Origin: Cavia porcellus
Lineage: Eukaryota > Chordata > Mammalia > Rodentia > Caviidae
Length of the DNA: 64,000 nucleotides
Reading direction: 5' to 3'
Assembly: GCF_034190915.1 (NCBI RefSeq)
Contig: NW_026947486.1
Span: 18,812,001-18,876,000 of the forward strand
Shown: positions 11,257 to 21,659 of the stretch, piece by piece
Numbering within the stretch: position 1 is the stretch's first letter
Layout: each line of letters starts with the position of its first letter
Notes under the pieces: generated by a model
Database searches by the model: none
Seen by the model: only the letters and a program-made list of their open reading frames with translations
What the model was told of the DNA's origin: nothing
Program-made: the position numbers and the translations under genes

Positions 11257-11726
11257 TGCTATGGCTTGGGTCTGGATGTCCCCAAGAGCCTCATGCTCTC
11301 ATAGATGGGGCCTCTGGCAGGTTGCTGGATCGAGGGTGCATGGATGAGGATTAAGGGCGTGACAGTGGGATCAAGGGTGTGTATAACAGAAGCCCCGCCC
11401 TGGGAGTGGGTGGCCCCTACTAATAAACTGGTAACCTGGACATGAGAGCACAGAAAGAAGGCAGGCTGGGGCTCCACTGCTGCTCCTGCTTTGGCTGCTT
11501 TGGCTGCTTTGGCTGTCGCGGCTGCTTGCTGCCTCTGTGCCTGCCACGACATGAGCTGTTTCTCCTCTGCCTGCTGCCCTGCTGCCCTGCTGCCCTGCTG
11601 CCCTGCTTTGGAACCGACTGGCTATGGACTGAAGCCTCTACAAACTGTGAGCTGCAATAAACCTTTCTTCCTTTAATCTCATGCACCAGGCATTTTGTCT
11701 CAGCAACGAGAAAAGTGACTAAGACA
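11257..11726 (+). repeat. MaLR-type solo LTR (right arm)
   Basis: Mirror of 3496-3965. Starts tgctatggcttgggtctgg, carries aataaacctttcttcc and ends gtgactaagaca. Confidence 0.8.
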
Positions 11727-12441
11727 GAAGGGGGAAAAGAATTGGCCCATTGCTCTCATGATTAAAGACTGTTGCACAGGATGCTGGCCCTGCCTGGTCC
11801 TGACAAATGCATTGTCTGCATAGGACATCTTTGGAGGCTGTCAATAGGGCCTCTCCATGGCTGGTCCCCGTTCAAACTCTGTCATGTTTTACTGGACAGA
11901 TTCATGCACCCCAGTGACCTGAACTGAGGCTGCTACAAGCACTCTGAGGAGAGAGGTTTCAGGCATACATAATACTTCTCTGGATATATGCAATGGCCCC
12001 AGAGGAGAAATGTCACAATTGAACAGAATCTGTGGGAGCTAGGTGTGGTGCCATACAACATGGCCGTAATGCCAGCCACTCTGAAGGAGGAAGGCACGTT
12101 TGCACGTTCGAGGCCAGCAGGCAATGTAGCTAATTTAGCTGTTCCCACCATAAATAATAAAGTTGGTGGGAATGTAGCTCAGTGGTGCAGTACTTGCCTA
12201 GCAGGCAGGAAGTGCTGGGTGCAATCCCCAGGGCAGCAAGAGCAAACATTGTAGAACAGCGCACAATGAGAAGGCCATCAAGGGGTGCGAGGAAGGGGAC
12301 AAGCTCATTGCATGAAGCAGAAACCTAAGAAAGGTGGAAGTATGTTATTTTTATTGTGCCAGAAATTGAACCCAGGGCTTTTGTGCACACTGTGCAAGTC
12401 CTCTACCACTGAGCTATACCCCAAGCTCAAGGAGTGATTAA

Positions 12442-12626
12442 AATAAAGCTGGTGTGGTGGTGAATGCCTGTAATCCCAGTTACTCAGAAGGCTGAGGCAG
12501 GAGAGTCACATGTTTGAGGCCAGCACAGGTAATTTAGCAAGAGGGGGTCTAAAAATAAAGTAAAATGAAATCAAATGAGGATGTAGGTACTTGGCTGTCA
12601 CGTGTGAGGCCATGAGTTTGATTGCC

Positions 12627-12672
<46 letters not shown>
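12442..12672 (+). repeat. B1-ID composite SINE with long CA tail (right arm)
   Basis: ctggtgtggtggtgaatgcc start, gctgaggcaggagagtcac, ID-like cttggctgtcacgtgtgagg, then a CA run (12631-12671). The run is about 40 bp here against about 20 bp in the left arm. Confidence 0.85.
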
Positions 12673-12675
<3 letters not shown>

Positions 12676-13249
12676 GCACGTCCCTTACAGGCCCTAGAAA
12701 CACTTTATACCCCAATGGTGGCTCCAGCGAAGGGGGAGCAGGAGGCTCCCAGGCCCTGGGCAATGAAAAACATGGTGGATCCCAGCCCCACATCCACAAC
12801 CCCCGCAGGAGTACCGGAGGGGACCAGGGAAATAATGTGCACCCTTGGCACCAACAAAGCTGAGTGGCACCTGGCAAAGCAAGCAGCACAGAAGCACGCT
12901 GTGTGGTCTCTGAAACCCACATTGCCTTTGTAATCATAGCCCCAGAAGGTCAGGACCTGCCCGCTAAACCTAAAAACCCAGATAACGTGACTGTCAGCTT
13001 GAGCAGAAGCTTTAAATAGGATCCTGAGTGTCCTACTATTATAGACAAAATGTTCAGGATAAAAAGAAATCACAGGCCATACCCAAACCCAGAAAAAACA
13101 CACCGTGACTTTAAAAAGACAAGCAGAATCCAATAGCAAGATGAAGTAGGTGCTGGAATGATCTGGGAAGTATTTTAAGTATCATGATCAGATGGGCAAG
13201 GTAGGTCGCACCTGAAGTCCCGTAACTCAGGATGCTGATGCTGGAGGAT

Positions 13250-13714
13250 TGCCATGAGTTTGAAAGCAATAGTGATTTCAAGATCAGCCTGAAATATATA
13301 TGTATACTATGTAGTGAGTTCAAGACCACCCTGATATATATAGCAATATCCTTTCTCAAAATAGTATAATTAATGTGGTTTAATGAAGAGATACAAATGA
13401 ACTGAAAAAATGAAGAAAGAAGAAATCTCACCCTTCTGAAGATATAAGAAACAAATCAAGTTGAAATAGTGCAGATAGAAATGAAATTTAAATCCCATAA
13501 GAAAAGCTCAAGGCAGAACGTCTATGTCCGAAAAGAAGTGCCCTGGAAGATAGAAAATAGGCTTATAGGGTAATAAGGAAAATCAAAAGTTTGTCACTGG
13601 ACTCCCAGATGTCTGTGTGGAAAGAATATACACATGAAAAAGTATTTGAAGAAATACTGGCTGAGCCTGTGTGTGGCACTGCATGGACATAATGCATGCG
13701 CTTGAAAGAGTGAA
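13250..13714. other. Unassigned sequence beyond the right arm
   Basis: AT-rich and non-coding. Part of 13250-13350 has SINE-like text (gatttcaagatcagcctg), so the right edge of the duplication also abuts a B1-like repeat. Nothing else recognised. Confidence 0.4.
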
Positions 13715-13812
13715 AATATTGTTTTTTCTTTTTCTTTTGGTACCAGGGATGGAACTCATGGCCTCACACTTGCCAGGCAGGTGTTTATGTTGCTTAACTC
13801 AGCTCTTGGCCT
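13715..13812 (-). repeat. ID SINE, antisense
   Basis: Poly-T start, then tggtaccagggatggaactc and a gttgcttaactcagctctt end. Confidence 0.8.
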
Positions 13813-13815
13813 GAA

Positions 13816-15060
13816 AGGGTGAAAATATTGAAAGCATTTGAAAGGTTCAAAATATTGAAAGCATAGGCACAAAGAAAAATTTCTGCAACAGAACTCCAAT
13901 AGCACAGGAAATAATAGCAAGAAAGAACTAATAAACCAAATGTGGTGGAGCACACCTGTAATTCTAGCCCTTGGGAGCAGGAAAATCACTGAGAGTTCAT
14001 CAGTTTGGAGTACACAGCGAGAATCTGTCTCAAAAAAACAAACCCAAACAAGGAAAACAAACAAACAAAAATGTAATGAGACTATATCAAATTAAAAGTT
14101 AACACAACAATGAAAGCAACTCAGAAGGTAAAGAGACAGCCTGGGGAGTGGAAGAAAATCTTTCCTAGCTACTGTTCAAACAGAGGATTAATAATTAATC
14201 TAGAATATATAAAGAACTCAAAAAATTTAACAGGAAAAAATAAAAAATAAACCATAAATGGGCAAATGAATTTATCAAACGCTTAAAACAAGAAGTGCAA
14301 ATATCTAATAAACATGTGAAAATACTCAAAATCTTTAGCCCTGAGGAAAATGCAAATTGTAGTGACACTGAGATTCTCTCTTACCCCAGGCATAATGGCT
14401 TTTATGAAGAATATAAAAAGCAAACGCTGGCAAGAATGCAGGCAATGTGAAGGGGGAAAAACAATCTACACTGATGGTGAACATGGAAACTAGTACAAAC
14501 ACTACAAGTCAGTAGGGGGCTTCCTAAAAAAAAAATCTAAGCAGATAGTCACCTCAGATGTTGAAGTCAGTGTACCACAGGGTAGCTGCATACCCATATT
14601 TATTGAGCACAATTCACAACAGCCAAGATATGGAACCAGTTTACATGTGCATCAACAGATGAATGGATATGGAAAACGCGGTCCTTACATGTACAATGCA
14701 GTATTAGCTATAAGAACTTAATTCTGTCACTTTCAGGAAAATGGATGGATGGGTTGACATCATCTTGCTGAGTGAAATACTCCAGACTCAGAAAGCCAAG
14801 CATTACAGATTCGCCCCAATATGTGGATTCCGAATAAAAGATGACAATGTAGAAGGGAGGCTATTATTAGACAAGAGAAGGGGATAAGGGAGAAGGTGTG
14901 CAAAGGTGGATAATACAGGGGATGGATCTGAGCAAATTATATGCATTAACTTTCCCAAAATGTGGAACTGGAGGGAAGATGCACATGGGCAACGGAAATG
15001 ATCAAAGTGTGTTACGCGTGTATGAATTTGCGAAAATGAAACCTATTAAGCTGCATGATC
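13816..15060 (+). mobile_element. LINE-1 3' end, interrupted by a B1 SINE
   Basis: 13816-13932 and 14062-15060 form one L1 tail, split by a B1 SINE at about 13935-14055. Signatures: atcaaattaaaagttaacac, gaatatataaagaactcaaa, cacaacagccaagatatgg and tgtggattccgaataaaag. The end (attattagacaagagaagg onwards) matches 43138-43310. No ORF2 frame remains open. Confidence 0.85.
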
Positions 15061-15074
15061 AATTAAAAGAGAAA

Positions 15075-15172
15075 AATGTCTGGTTGGGTGTATAGTTCAG
15101 TGGCAGAGCACTTGTCTACCATGTGTGAGGTCCTGGTTCAGTTACCAGCAATAAAAATAAATAACAAAATGT
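15075..15172 (+). repeat. ID SINE
   Basis: gggtgtatagttcagtggc, agagcacttgtctaccatg, then an A-rich tail with aataaaaataaataac. Confidence 0.8.
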
Positions 15173-15214
15173 AAACATTCTTCTAAGAGCTGTAATACTA
15201 AACACAGTCCATTT

Positions 15215-15322
15215 CTTGTTTTTTTTTTTTTTTTTTTTTTTTTTTGTTCTGGGACTCAATCTCATGACATACCTCGCATTTGCCAGGCAGACACTGTGCC
15301 AGTGAGCTATATCCCTGGTCCA
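15215..15322 (-). repeat. ID SINE, antisense
   Basis: Long poly-T (15219-15245) followed by a reversed ID body ending agtgagctatatccctgg. Confidence 0.8.
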
Positions 15323-15469
15323 TTCCTTGTTTTTTTAACTTTAAAAAATTGTTAGTATATGTTTGTAGTATATGCAGTTTATAATCATCTTGGGGGTGGA
15401 TACATGGACATACTACAGCTTGTTTGTACTTCGGTTTTAAAATTTTTGTCTTGTTTGTGTATGTTTTTA

Positions 15470-15660
15470 CACCTCTCCCCCTTTGTTATTCAGATTGAAC
15501 TGAGGACCTTCACACTGTTACACCTCTAGCAATTTTTAACCTTATTTTGGGACCAGGTTTCCAACCTGAGTCGTCTAGGCTAGGTTCCAATTTGGAACTC
15601 TCCTGTCTCAGCCTCCCAGAATTCTAGGATTTCAGGTGTGTGCTGCTATGTCTAGCTTCA
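15470..15660 (-). repeat. B1-ID composite SINE, antisense, old
   Basis: Reversed diverged composite: ID half near 15480-15530, B1 half 15540-15655 with ctcagcctcccagaattct. Confidence 0.6.
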
Positions 15661-15764
15661 TTTATTTTATTTATAATAAATATATTTTATTACACAAACA
15701 TATTAAATCACATAATATCTAAATACCTCATATATACCCACATTGCCTATATTTAGAAAGACCT

Positions 15765-15945
15765 ACTGGGCATGGTGGGAATCACCTATAATCCTAGCAT
15801 TTGGGAAGCTGAAGCAGGAAGATAGCAAGTTCCAGACTAGGATGGGGAAGTTAGTGACTTAGTGAGACTCTGTCTCAAAATTAAAAAAAAAAAAAAGGGC
15901 TGAGAATGTATCTCAGAGGAAATACACTATACCCCATCCCCAGTA
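15765..15945 (+). repeat. B1-ID composite SINE
   Basis: ctgggcatggtgggaatcac start, gaagctgaagcaggaag, gtgagactctgtctcaaa, poly-A, then an ID half gggctgagaatgtatctcag. Confidence 0.85.
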
Positions 15946-15989
15946 TTAGGACAAAGGGTGGAGTGGAGGAGAAAGATCCATGTAGAGAC

Positions 15990-16317
15990 TGATCCGGCCT
16001 GTGGATCAATCTGTGGGTTGTACCTGGAGGCGGAATGGGGATTAAATAAAGACATAGGGGAGACAAAGAGAGATGGAAGCAAGTCGAGAGAATCTGATCA
16101 AGCCCCCCATTTATTCCGGAAGTGATCACATCTTTTATAGGCCAAGGGTGGGAGGTGGGACAGGAAGAGGCTATGGGGATGAATACAACAGGGTCGCCAT
16201 CACATCCAGATATGTGACGTAAGCAGGAGAGGATTATGGTTAATGTAGGCAGACGCAGTCCCCATAGGAGAGGGAGAGGCAGGGAGGCAGCAATGGGCTG
16301 TCACTCGGCTCCCTACA
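15990..16317 (-). repeat. 3' LTR of ERV 1
   Basis: 328 bp. On minus it starts tgtagggagccgag and ends gccggatca. It matches 20089-20424 throughout with many substitutions and a shorter C run. A TATA-type box (cctataaaag) and a ggaataaatgg polyadenylation signal are present. Confidence 0.93.
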
Positions 16318-16329
16318 TCTCCTCCCTTT
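16318..16329 (-). promoter_or_regulatory. Polypurine tract of ERV 1
   Basis: On minus aaagggaggaga immediately precedes the 3' LTR, the expected place for the plus-strand primer. Confidence 0.85.
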
Positions 16330-16537
16330 CTATATTATTTAATCAGGAGTATGGCAGGCCCTGCCGGACAGCATCTGTCTTAGGTCAAGGACCTCATTGC
16401 ATGAACCCAACCAGGCGTTACCCGTCATGGGCTTGCAGAACAACAGTTGGTCCTGTGCCTGTCTTAGGTTGCCGTTGGAATTAACATGCATGTCCTAGTT
16501 GCCCGTCTCTGACTGCCTGTCCATTGCCCCAGGGCAG

Positions 16538-16890
16538 TTAGGCCGCATCATCATATGGGCCACTTGTGGGAATTCCTTCCCGGTAGGTTTGTTGATCTGC
16601 CATCTCCAGCTGATGATAGTGTACCTGAATGGGCTTTGCCATAAATGTGTCTATCCGGTTATTAATGAACATCATAATCCTCTGAAAAATACAAGGACTC
16701 ACAGAAAGGAGAAGCAATAGGGCAGCTAGGGGACCCAAAAGGGGTGCTAGGTAAGGGAAAAGCTCCCCCCCCACATATCTAGGAGAAGGGGTTGGCAGCC
16801 ATTTGTTGGTGTCTCTGTTGAAGTCGTTCTCCTATGTCTTGGAGCTTGCCTCGCATAACACTGGATGCAATCTATTTGGCTGGTTTATGT
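16538..16890 (-). pseudogene. env: Envelope transmembrane remnant of ERV 1
   Basis: A 78-residue frame (16538-16774, minus) has a hydrophobic anchor with the pattern LGPLAALLLLLSVSPCIF followed by a basic cytoplasmic tail. This pattern is typical of the transmembrane subunit in gamma- and type D-like envelopes. Upstream on minus, to about 16890, more env-like text continues but is broken. The surface subunit and fusion peptide are not recognisable. It lies between the integrase remains and the purine tract, as env should. Confidence 0.65.
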
Positions 16891-17092
16891 TCCTCCAGAC
16901 CGAGAAGAGCCTCTTCCGTAGTCACAGGGGGGTGTGTGCATGGCTGTCAGCACTTGTAGTCTGTTTGGCAGGGGTCTAAATCCACCATGGGTGTGGTATG
17001 GCTCAAGGAGAAGGCTGAGTAGGCAGCATAGGGCTCTGGGGGGTTTTGTCACCTGTAAGAGAACACAGGGGATTGTGCCTCAGGAAATGACA

Positions 17093-17860
17093 TTATTCCT
17101 GGGCGTCACATGGGGTTTTTGAAGAACTGTCTACTTGTTTTATGAGGCACTCAGGTAGCCATCTAGCTTCTCTATCTTGTTGAGAGTAAACACACACTGA
17201 ACCTCGTCCCCATATGAGAATGGGATCAGGGACATGCCATGAATTAGTCAGGGCGTCTCGCCATAGTACAGAAGCAAATTGCTTTTGTGTTTCAGAATGC
17301 CAAAAACGCATGGCTGCTGACTGTCCAGCAGAATCCAAATTTAAAAAATTAAGGATGAATAAGGGATGAGATAGAATATTTTTAGGTGTCCTCCTTGTGG
17401 AATACCATTCCCCCCTTTTTTATCTTATCAACAGTGAGTTTTAGGGAGAGATGTGCCCTTTTAACTATGCCTTGACCTTGAGAGTTATAAGGTATGCCTT
17501 TTATATGATCAATATTAAGATGTTAACAGAAATGAGCAAAGGCAGAATTAGCATAGCGTGGGCCATTATCAGTATGTAATTGTTGTGGGCATCTCAGAAC
17601 TGATAAGGTAGTTAACATATGGCTAATAACGTTTGGTAGCTTTGCCAGTCTGGGGAGAGGTATAAATGTAACCACTAAAGATATTTATAGTTGCATGAAC
17701 ATTTTTAAGATTGCCAAACTCAGGAATGTGGGTGACATCCATTTGCCATAATGCATTGAGGATAAGTTCCCTAGGATTAACCCCAAAGTGTGGAATTGGG
17801 AGGTGCATTTCACAAGAAAGGCAATTTTTTAGTATCTGTCTGGCTTGTTTTCTAGTGATC
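17093..17860 (-). pseudogene. pol: Integrase remnant of ERV 1
   Basis: Fragments on minus correspond to retroviral integrase. 17623-17808 carries WQMDVTHIPEFGN (first catalytic Asp). About 17545-17580 encodes a TDNGP segment (second Asp). About 17450-17500 encodes a PYN-QGQGI segment in which the catalytic Glu is replaced by Lys. 17093-17338 is the C-terminal domain with WRDALTNSWHVPDPI. Stops and frame breaks separate the pieces, so no active enzyme could be made. Confidence 0.85.
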
Positions 17861-17864
17861 TTAA

Positions 17865-18437
17865 TATAGAATTACAGAAAAATAAATGGTAAGAAATCAA
17901 CAGTTGATAAGTTACACATTGTCATCCCAGAAACAGCTGTCCAGGTTACAAAATTAAAGCATGTAAAGTAACATCCAAGCAGTGACATTGCCAATAGTTC
18001 TGCTCAATGATCCAACAAAAACTTAGTAATATGGTTATCAGTCCCACACACTTGTTTCCCATCTCAAAGAGGGCAATACCAAACATATCAAAACAGAACA
18101 AAACAGTTAAAAGATTTAAAGAAATACAGATTTCAAAGCAAGTCCACTGTAGATCTCCACCATTTACTAAATTGTCTCTAGTTTCCTCCAAACAGTTGTG
18201 CCCATCTTTATGCACATTAAATACATACTGCATATTATAGAACTAATCAAATCATTACAGGATGATGAAGGCTCCTTAGGTTTTCAAGATATGACATTGG
18301 GGAAGACAATAATAACTACCATAGTGTCTCTCATTCTCCTTTTAGCATTTGTCCCCATCCTTACATATGCTGAAATTAAACTTAAGAGACTAGACCAATA
18401 TCACTCTGATCAGTTAAATGAGTCAAAGTAATTGACA
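17865..18437 (-). repeat. T-rich interspersed repeat, copy C, inside ERV 1
   Basis: On minus it reproduces copy A's motifs: ttttgttctgttttgatatg, ttgttggatcattgagcag, ttttgtaacctggacagc, a gatgacaatgtgtaac-like segment and the tctgtaattctata 3' module. It lies between gag and integrase remains, so it inserted into the provirus or was picked up with the pro/RT deletion. On plus it creates a 77-residue frame with a membrane-like segment (18198-18431), treated as fortuitous. Confidence 0.6.
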
Positions 18438-18439
18438 TT

Positions 18440-19990
18440 GGAATCTCTATCTCTGGAGTCTTTTTTGCAAAATGACCAGTCTCTCTACAGGTAAAACACT
18501 TTTGTTTATGCTTTTAAGATAACAACTGTTTAACTGTAAACCCCTGCAAGGCAGCAGCGACACCAAGGCCCCGCTAACAAGCAGCTCCAATGCCACAGCA
18601 AAGGTGTATATATCCTGATAGGCCTGTTTTATTTTTACAAGGTCTGATAGCAGCCTGGCAGATGGTGCGGTGCCTTTAAAAGCCCACTGTTCAACAAAAT
18701 CAGTGCCTGCATTAGCATGGCCAAAGACTCCACTAGCAGCAGCAATCAAACAATCAACAAACTCTGAAAAGGGTTTATCTGGGCCTTGCTTAATGCTAGT
18801 GAGAGAGGAGCTCATATTATCTTTTGCAGGCAGCTTTCTCCATGCTCAAGTAGCTGCTGTTTGAATTTGAGTGAAAAGTTTTGGATTAAACTCTTTTTTT
18901 TTGTCTTTTTCCTTTTTATTGGTACAGGGGATCAAACTCACAACCACCTGCTTGCACCGCAGGCACTTATGCCGCTGAGCTAAATCCCCAGCCCTGGATT
19001 AAACTCTTTTTGAGCCTTTCTGCATGCATAGGCATCTTCTACTATTAACATATTAAGGTCTCACCTATTGCCGGCTTGTGTATTGTGCCTGGCGGTCTCT
19101 TTGCAATTTTTTGTATATTCTGATTTTTACAAAAAATTATCCCCAACCGATAGTCACTCGGGTCAATCTTTGCCAATCTGTAGGTGTGAGCCAGCCGTCA
19201 GCCAGAGAATTTAAAACAGCAAGAATGAAAGCAGCTGTAAGGCCATATTGGGCAACTGCTGCCTTTAATTCTCTTAAAGCTGCCACTGTGAATGGCGTAT
19301 GTGTCCTAATGACTCGTGGAGCTAGCGGTGCAGTGCCCGCACTGTCTTGTGGCTGTGCGGTGTCATCTTGGGGAGGTACGTTTGTTTCCATCACTGGAAA
19401 CGCAATTTCAGGGAGGGACCCACGCTGATGTGGCGGAAGTGAAATAAGCACCATTTTAAGAGGGCCACGAGGCTTGCCAGAGGCAGGCGCTATCTTAGAA
19501 GCACTGTAAGGCTGAGCAGCTCGGAGCACCTTTTGCGACCGTCTCCTCAATCTGAGGATCTGCATGCCTCTGGGCAAGCAGCTCAGAGATTAAATTCCAA
19601 TATGCAAAGGTGGTCACTGGAACCTTTTCTGGACCGAAAACTCTATAATAATCTTTTAAAGCATCTCTTACTCTATTCCACCTCTTGGTATCTATAGAAC
19701 CCTCTAGGGGGAATCAGGGGCAAACCTTATGAATAAATTGAAAACACTGCAGTAATTCTTTTGTTCTAACCCTTACCTCTCTTGTCTTTAATGTCTTTAT
19801 AAGGCCTCCCATGAACAATTTGTGTTCGTTCAATGCTTGACCCATGTCCGGGAAAGGGAATAGGGTGGCCGTTCACACACCGTGACTCGGGCAGGACGTT
19901 GGGTAGTTGTCTGCGCAGGCCTCAGTACTTGATTTAATTTCCTGTCACTTTTAGCTTTAATCTTTGATTCAGTTTGCTCAGTTTTCGCCG
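18440..19990 (-). pseudogene. gag: gag remnant of ERV 1
   Basis: Minus-strand frames 19137-19577 and 18447-18815 match the organisation of betaretroviral capsid. The first ends with a capsid N-terminal-like stretch (LNSLADGWLTPTDWQRL). The second starts with a major-homology-like IKQGPDKPFSEFVD. Just downstream (about 18470-18510) a nucleocapsid knuckle C-x2-C-x4-H is readable in another frame. A SINE insertion at 18882-19011 and frame breaks interrupt it. Confidence 0.8.
18882..19011 (-). mobile_element. ID SINE inserted in ERV 1 gag, 17-bp target duplication
   Basis: A reversed ID SINE (gtctttttcctttttattgg, ggggatcaaactcac, gccgctgagctaaatcccc) is flanked by tggattaaactcttttt at 18882-18898 and 18995-19011. 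It inserted after the provirus. Confidence 0.92.
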
Positions 19991-20068
19991 CGATCTCTGG
20001 TTCAATTTGCTTTCACTTTAAGCCAGCTGTCTCGAACGGCTCCCTCGTTGACTCCTCCGTGTCAGGAG

Positions 20069-20086
20069 CCCCCACGCTGGGCACCA
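20069..20086 (-). promoter_or_regulatory. Primer binding site of ERV 1, tRNA-Lys-like
   Basis: On minus TGGTGCCCAGCGTGGGGG begins two bases after the 5' LTR. It differs at about three positions from the primer site of tRNA-Lys1,2-primed betaretroviruses. This agrees with the class II assignment and the 6-bp duplication. Confidence 0.75.
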
Positions 20087-20088
20087 CT

Positions 20089-20424
20089 TGATCAGGCCTG
20101 CGAATCAATCTGTGGGGTGTACCTGGAGGCAGAACAGGGATTAAATAAAGACATAGGGGAGACAAAGAGAGATGGAAGCAAGTTGAGAGAATCTGATCAA
20201 GCCCCCCCCCCCCCCGTTTATTCCGGAAGTGATTACATCTTTTATAGGCCAAGGGTGGGCTGGTGGGACAGGAAGAGGCTATGGGGATGAATACAACAGG
20301 GTCACCGTCACGTCCGGGTATGTGACGTAAGCAGGAGAGGATTATGGTTAATGTAGGCAGACGCAGTGCCCATAGGAGAGAGAGAGGCAGGGAGGCAGCA
20401 ATGAGCAGTCGCTTGGCTCCTACA
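20089..20424 (-). repeat. 5' LTR of ERV 1
   Basis: 336 bp. On minus it starts tgtaggagccaagcgac, has ggcctataaaag (TATA box near 20241-20250) and aataaa (20217-20222), and ends cctgatca. It contains a C run (about 20200-20216) absent from the 3' LTR. Confidence 0.93.
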
Positions 20425-20439
20425 AGAGACAAGTAATTG

Positions 20440-20790
20440 AAATGTTACTTTATATGTTTTAAGTATTAGCCCTTTGACAAATAGCTGGTAAAATTGTTTT
20501 CCTCACTGTGTGGGTTGTCTTTTTATTTTATCTTTTGGTGATTTCTTTTGCTGTGCAAAAATTTTCAGTAAGGAAAAAGAAAGGAAAGAAAAATATCAAA
20601 AAAGATGCATAAAATGAAAACAGTTTTGTGAACAGGAATGGGAAGGGAATTTGAAAGGAGGGGATAGGAATGGGGAAAAAAGAGGAATCAAAACGTATCA
20701 TGTATAAACACAAATTCTGTATAATGAGTGTGATCATTATGTGTACCTAAACTATTCAATAAACTTAAATAAAATTTTAAAAATTCACTA
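20440..20790. mobile_element. LINE-1 3' end with 5' inversion
   Basis: 20440-20565 is L1 tail read in reverse (tttgctgtgcaaaaa is the complement of the ttttgcacagcaaa signature). 20570-20790 is L1 tail in plus orientation ending aataaacttaaataaaat and poly-A. This is the usual outcome of twin priming. Confidence 0.75.
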
Positions 20791-21115
20791 TACATGTACA
20801 CCAGAAACAGAAATGTATTCACATACTCTGTCTACTATGATTTGGCCACATGTAGTAATGACTGTGTATCTTTCTGCAGCTGTGAACATACAGTCATCCT
20901 TCAGTACTCAATGATAATTGCTTCTGGGATCTCCTGCAGATTACATAGTCCATGAATGCTCAAATCTTTCCTATCTAATGGTCCTACATTTACACGGAAC
21001 CTTATCCACACTCTTCCATGAACTTGAAAATCATCTGCAGATCATGTATAACATCTAATACAATGTAATCTATGGAAGTAGTTGTTACACAATGTTGCTT
21101 AGAGTATAATAAGGA
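20791..21115. other. Unassigned AT-rich stretch
   Basis: No repeat or coding signal recognised between the L1 tail and the next SINE. Confidence 0.4.
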
Positions 21116-21119
21116 TAAG

Positions 21120-21340
21120 GTCTGGCCCACACATGGTGGTGCCTGCCTGTTGTCCCAGCTGTGTGGTAAGCTGAGATGAGAGGATCACTGAAGCCCAGGA
21201 CTTCAAGGCCAGCCTGGGCAATATGGCAAAACCTTGCCTTAAAAACAAACAGCTCTGTGGATGTAGCTCAGTGGTAGAGCACTTGTCTAGCATGCACAAG
21301 ACCCTGGGTTCATTCCCCAGTAACACCAAAACAAAGCAAA
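21120..21340 (+). repeat. B1-ID composite SINE
   Basis: B1 half (cacatggtggtgcctgcctg, ggccagcctgggcaatatgg, aaaccttgccttaaaaac) joined to an ID half (tgtagctcagtggtagagc, gggttcattccccag) and an A-rich tail. One of the clearest composites in the window. Confidence 0.9.
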
Positions 21341-21489
21341 ACACCATGCACAAAAATCAATTTCAAAGTGAAAAGACAATCCAAAAACTGAGAACAAACA
21401 TTTGCAACACATATAATTGACAATACTGTAAACAAACACACACACACAAAGAAAAAAGTGTACATATTCAGTACAAACCAAAATTAATT

Positions 21490-21580
21490 ATTATGATTTT
21501 TTGGTATTGGGACACTGAATCCCTCCTGGGTCCTAGGCAATCACTGTACCACTGAGCACAATCTCAGTTCCAAGCAAAAT
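21490..21580 (-). repeat. ID SINE, antisense
   Basis: ttttttggtattgggacact, then accactgagcacaatctcag. Confidence 0.7.
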
Positions 21581-21659
21581 TCTTCAGATATTTTTGATGT
21601 GCAATTGGTCAGATCCACAGATTCAGCACTTGCAGATACAGAGAGATGTTTCCTTATCA

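Larger units (their letters stand above)
9154..13249 (-). repeat. Right arm of the 4.1-kb inverted repeat (palindrome)
   Basis: Reverse complement of 1993-6064. Elements read on plus: reversed ID SINE 9154-9225; reversed B1 9340-9480; GC-richer unique DNA 9481-10010; reversed CA-tailed SINE 10012-10205; reversed composite SINE 10590-10797; composite SINE 11080-11237; MaLR LTR 11257-11726; composite SINE 12032-12237; reversed ID SINE 12342-12427; composite SINE with CA tail 12442-12672. Long frames in this arm translate identically to their mirror frames except beside microsatellites and at 12703. Confidence 0.95.
15984..20430 (-). mobile_element. Endogenous retrovirus 1, class II-like, decayed
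   Basis: A provirus on minus (15990-20424) bounded by a 6-bp target duplication, agagac, at 15984-15989 and 20425-20430. It has two LTRs starting TGTAG and ending TGATCA-like, a primer site beside the 5' LTR, a purine tract beside the 3' LTR, and gag, integrase and transmembrane-envelope remains in the right order. Protease and most of pol are missing; a T-rich repeat sits where they should be. The LTRs differ at roughly 7 percent of positions by my rough count, so it is much older than the element at 45219. Confidence 0.93.

Noticed and set aside
2103..13139. Long frames of 100-190 residues inside the palindrome arms as genes
   Set aside because: They cross SINEs, a MaLR LTR and CA tracts and have no domains. 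Identity between arms reflects DNA identity, not coding selection.
1993..13249. Palindrome as a pure assembly artefact
   Set aside because: Length differences in three simple tracts and two substitutions argue for two real copies. It stays formally possible until long reads are checked.
18198..18431. 77-residue membrane-like protein on plus
   Set aside because: It is the complement of the T-rich repeat copy inside ERV 1; hydrophobicity follows from composition.
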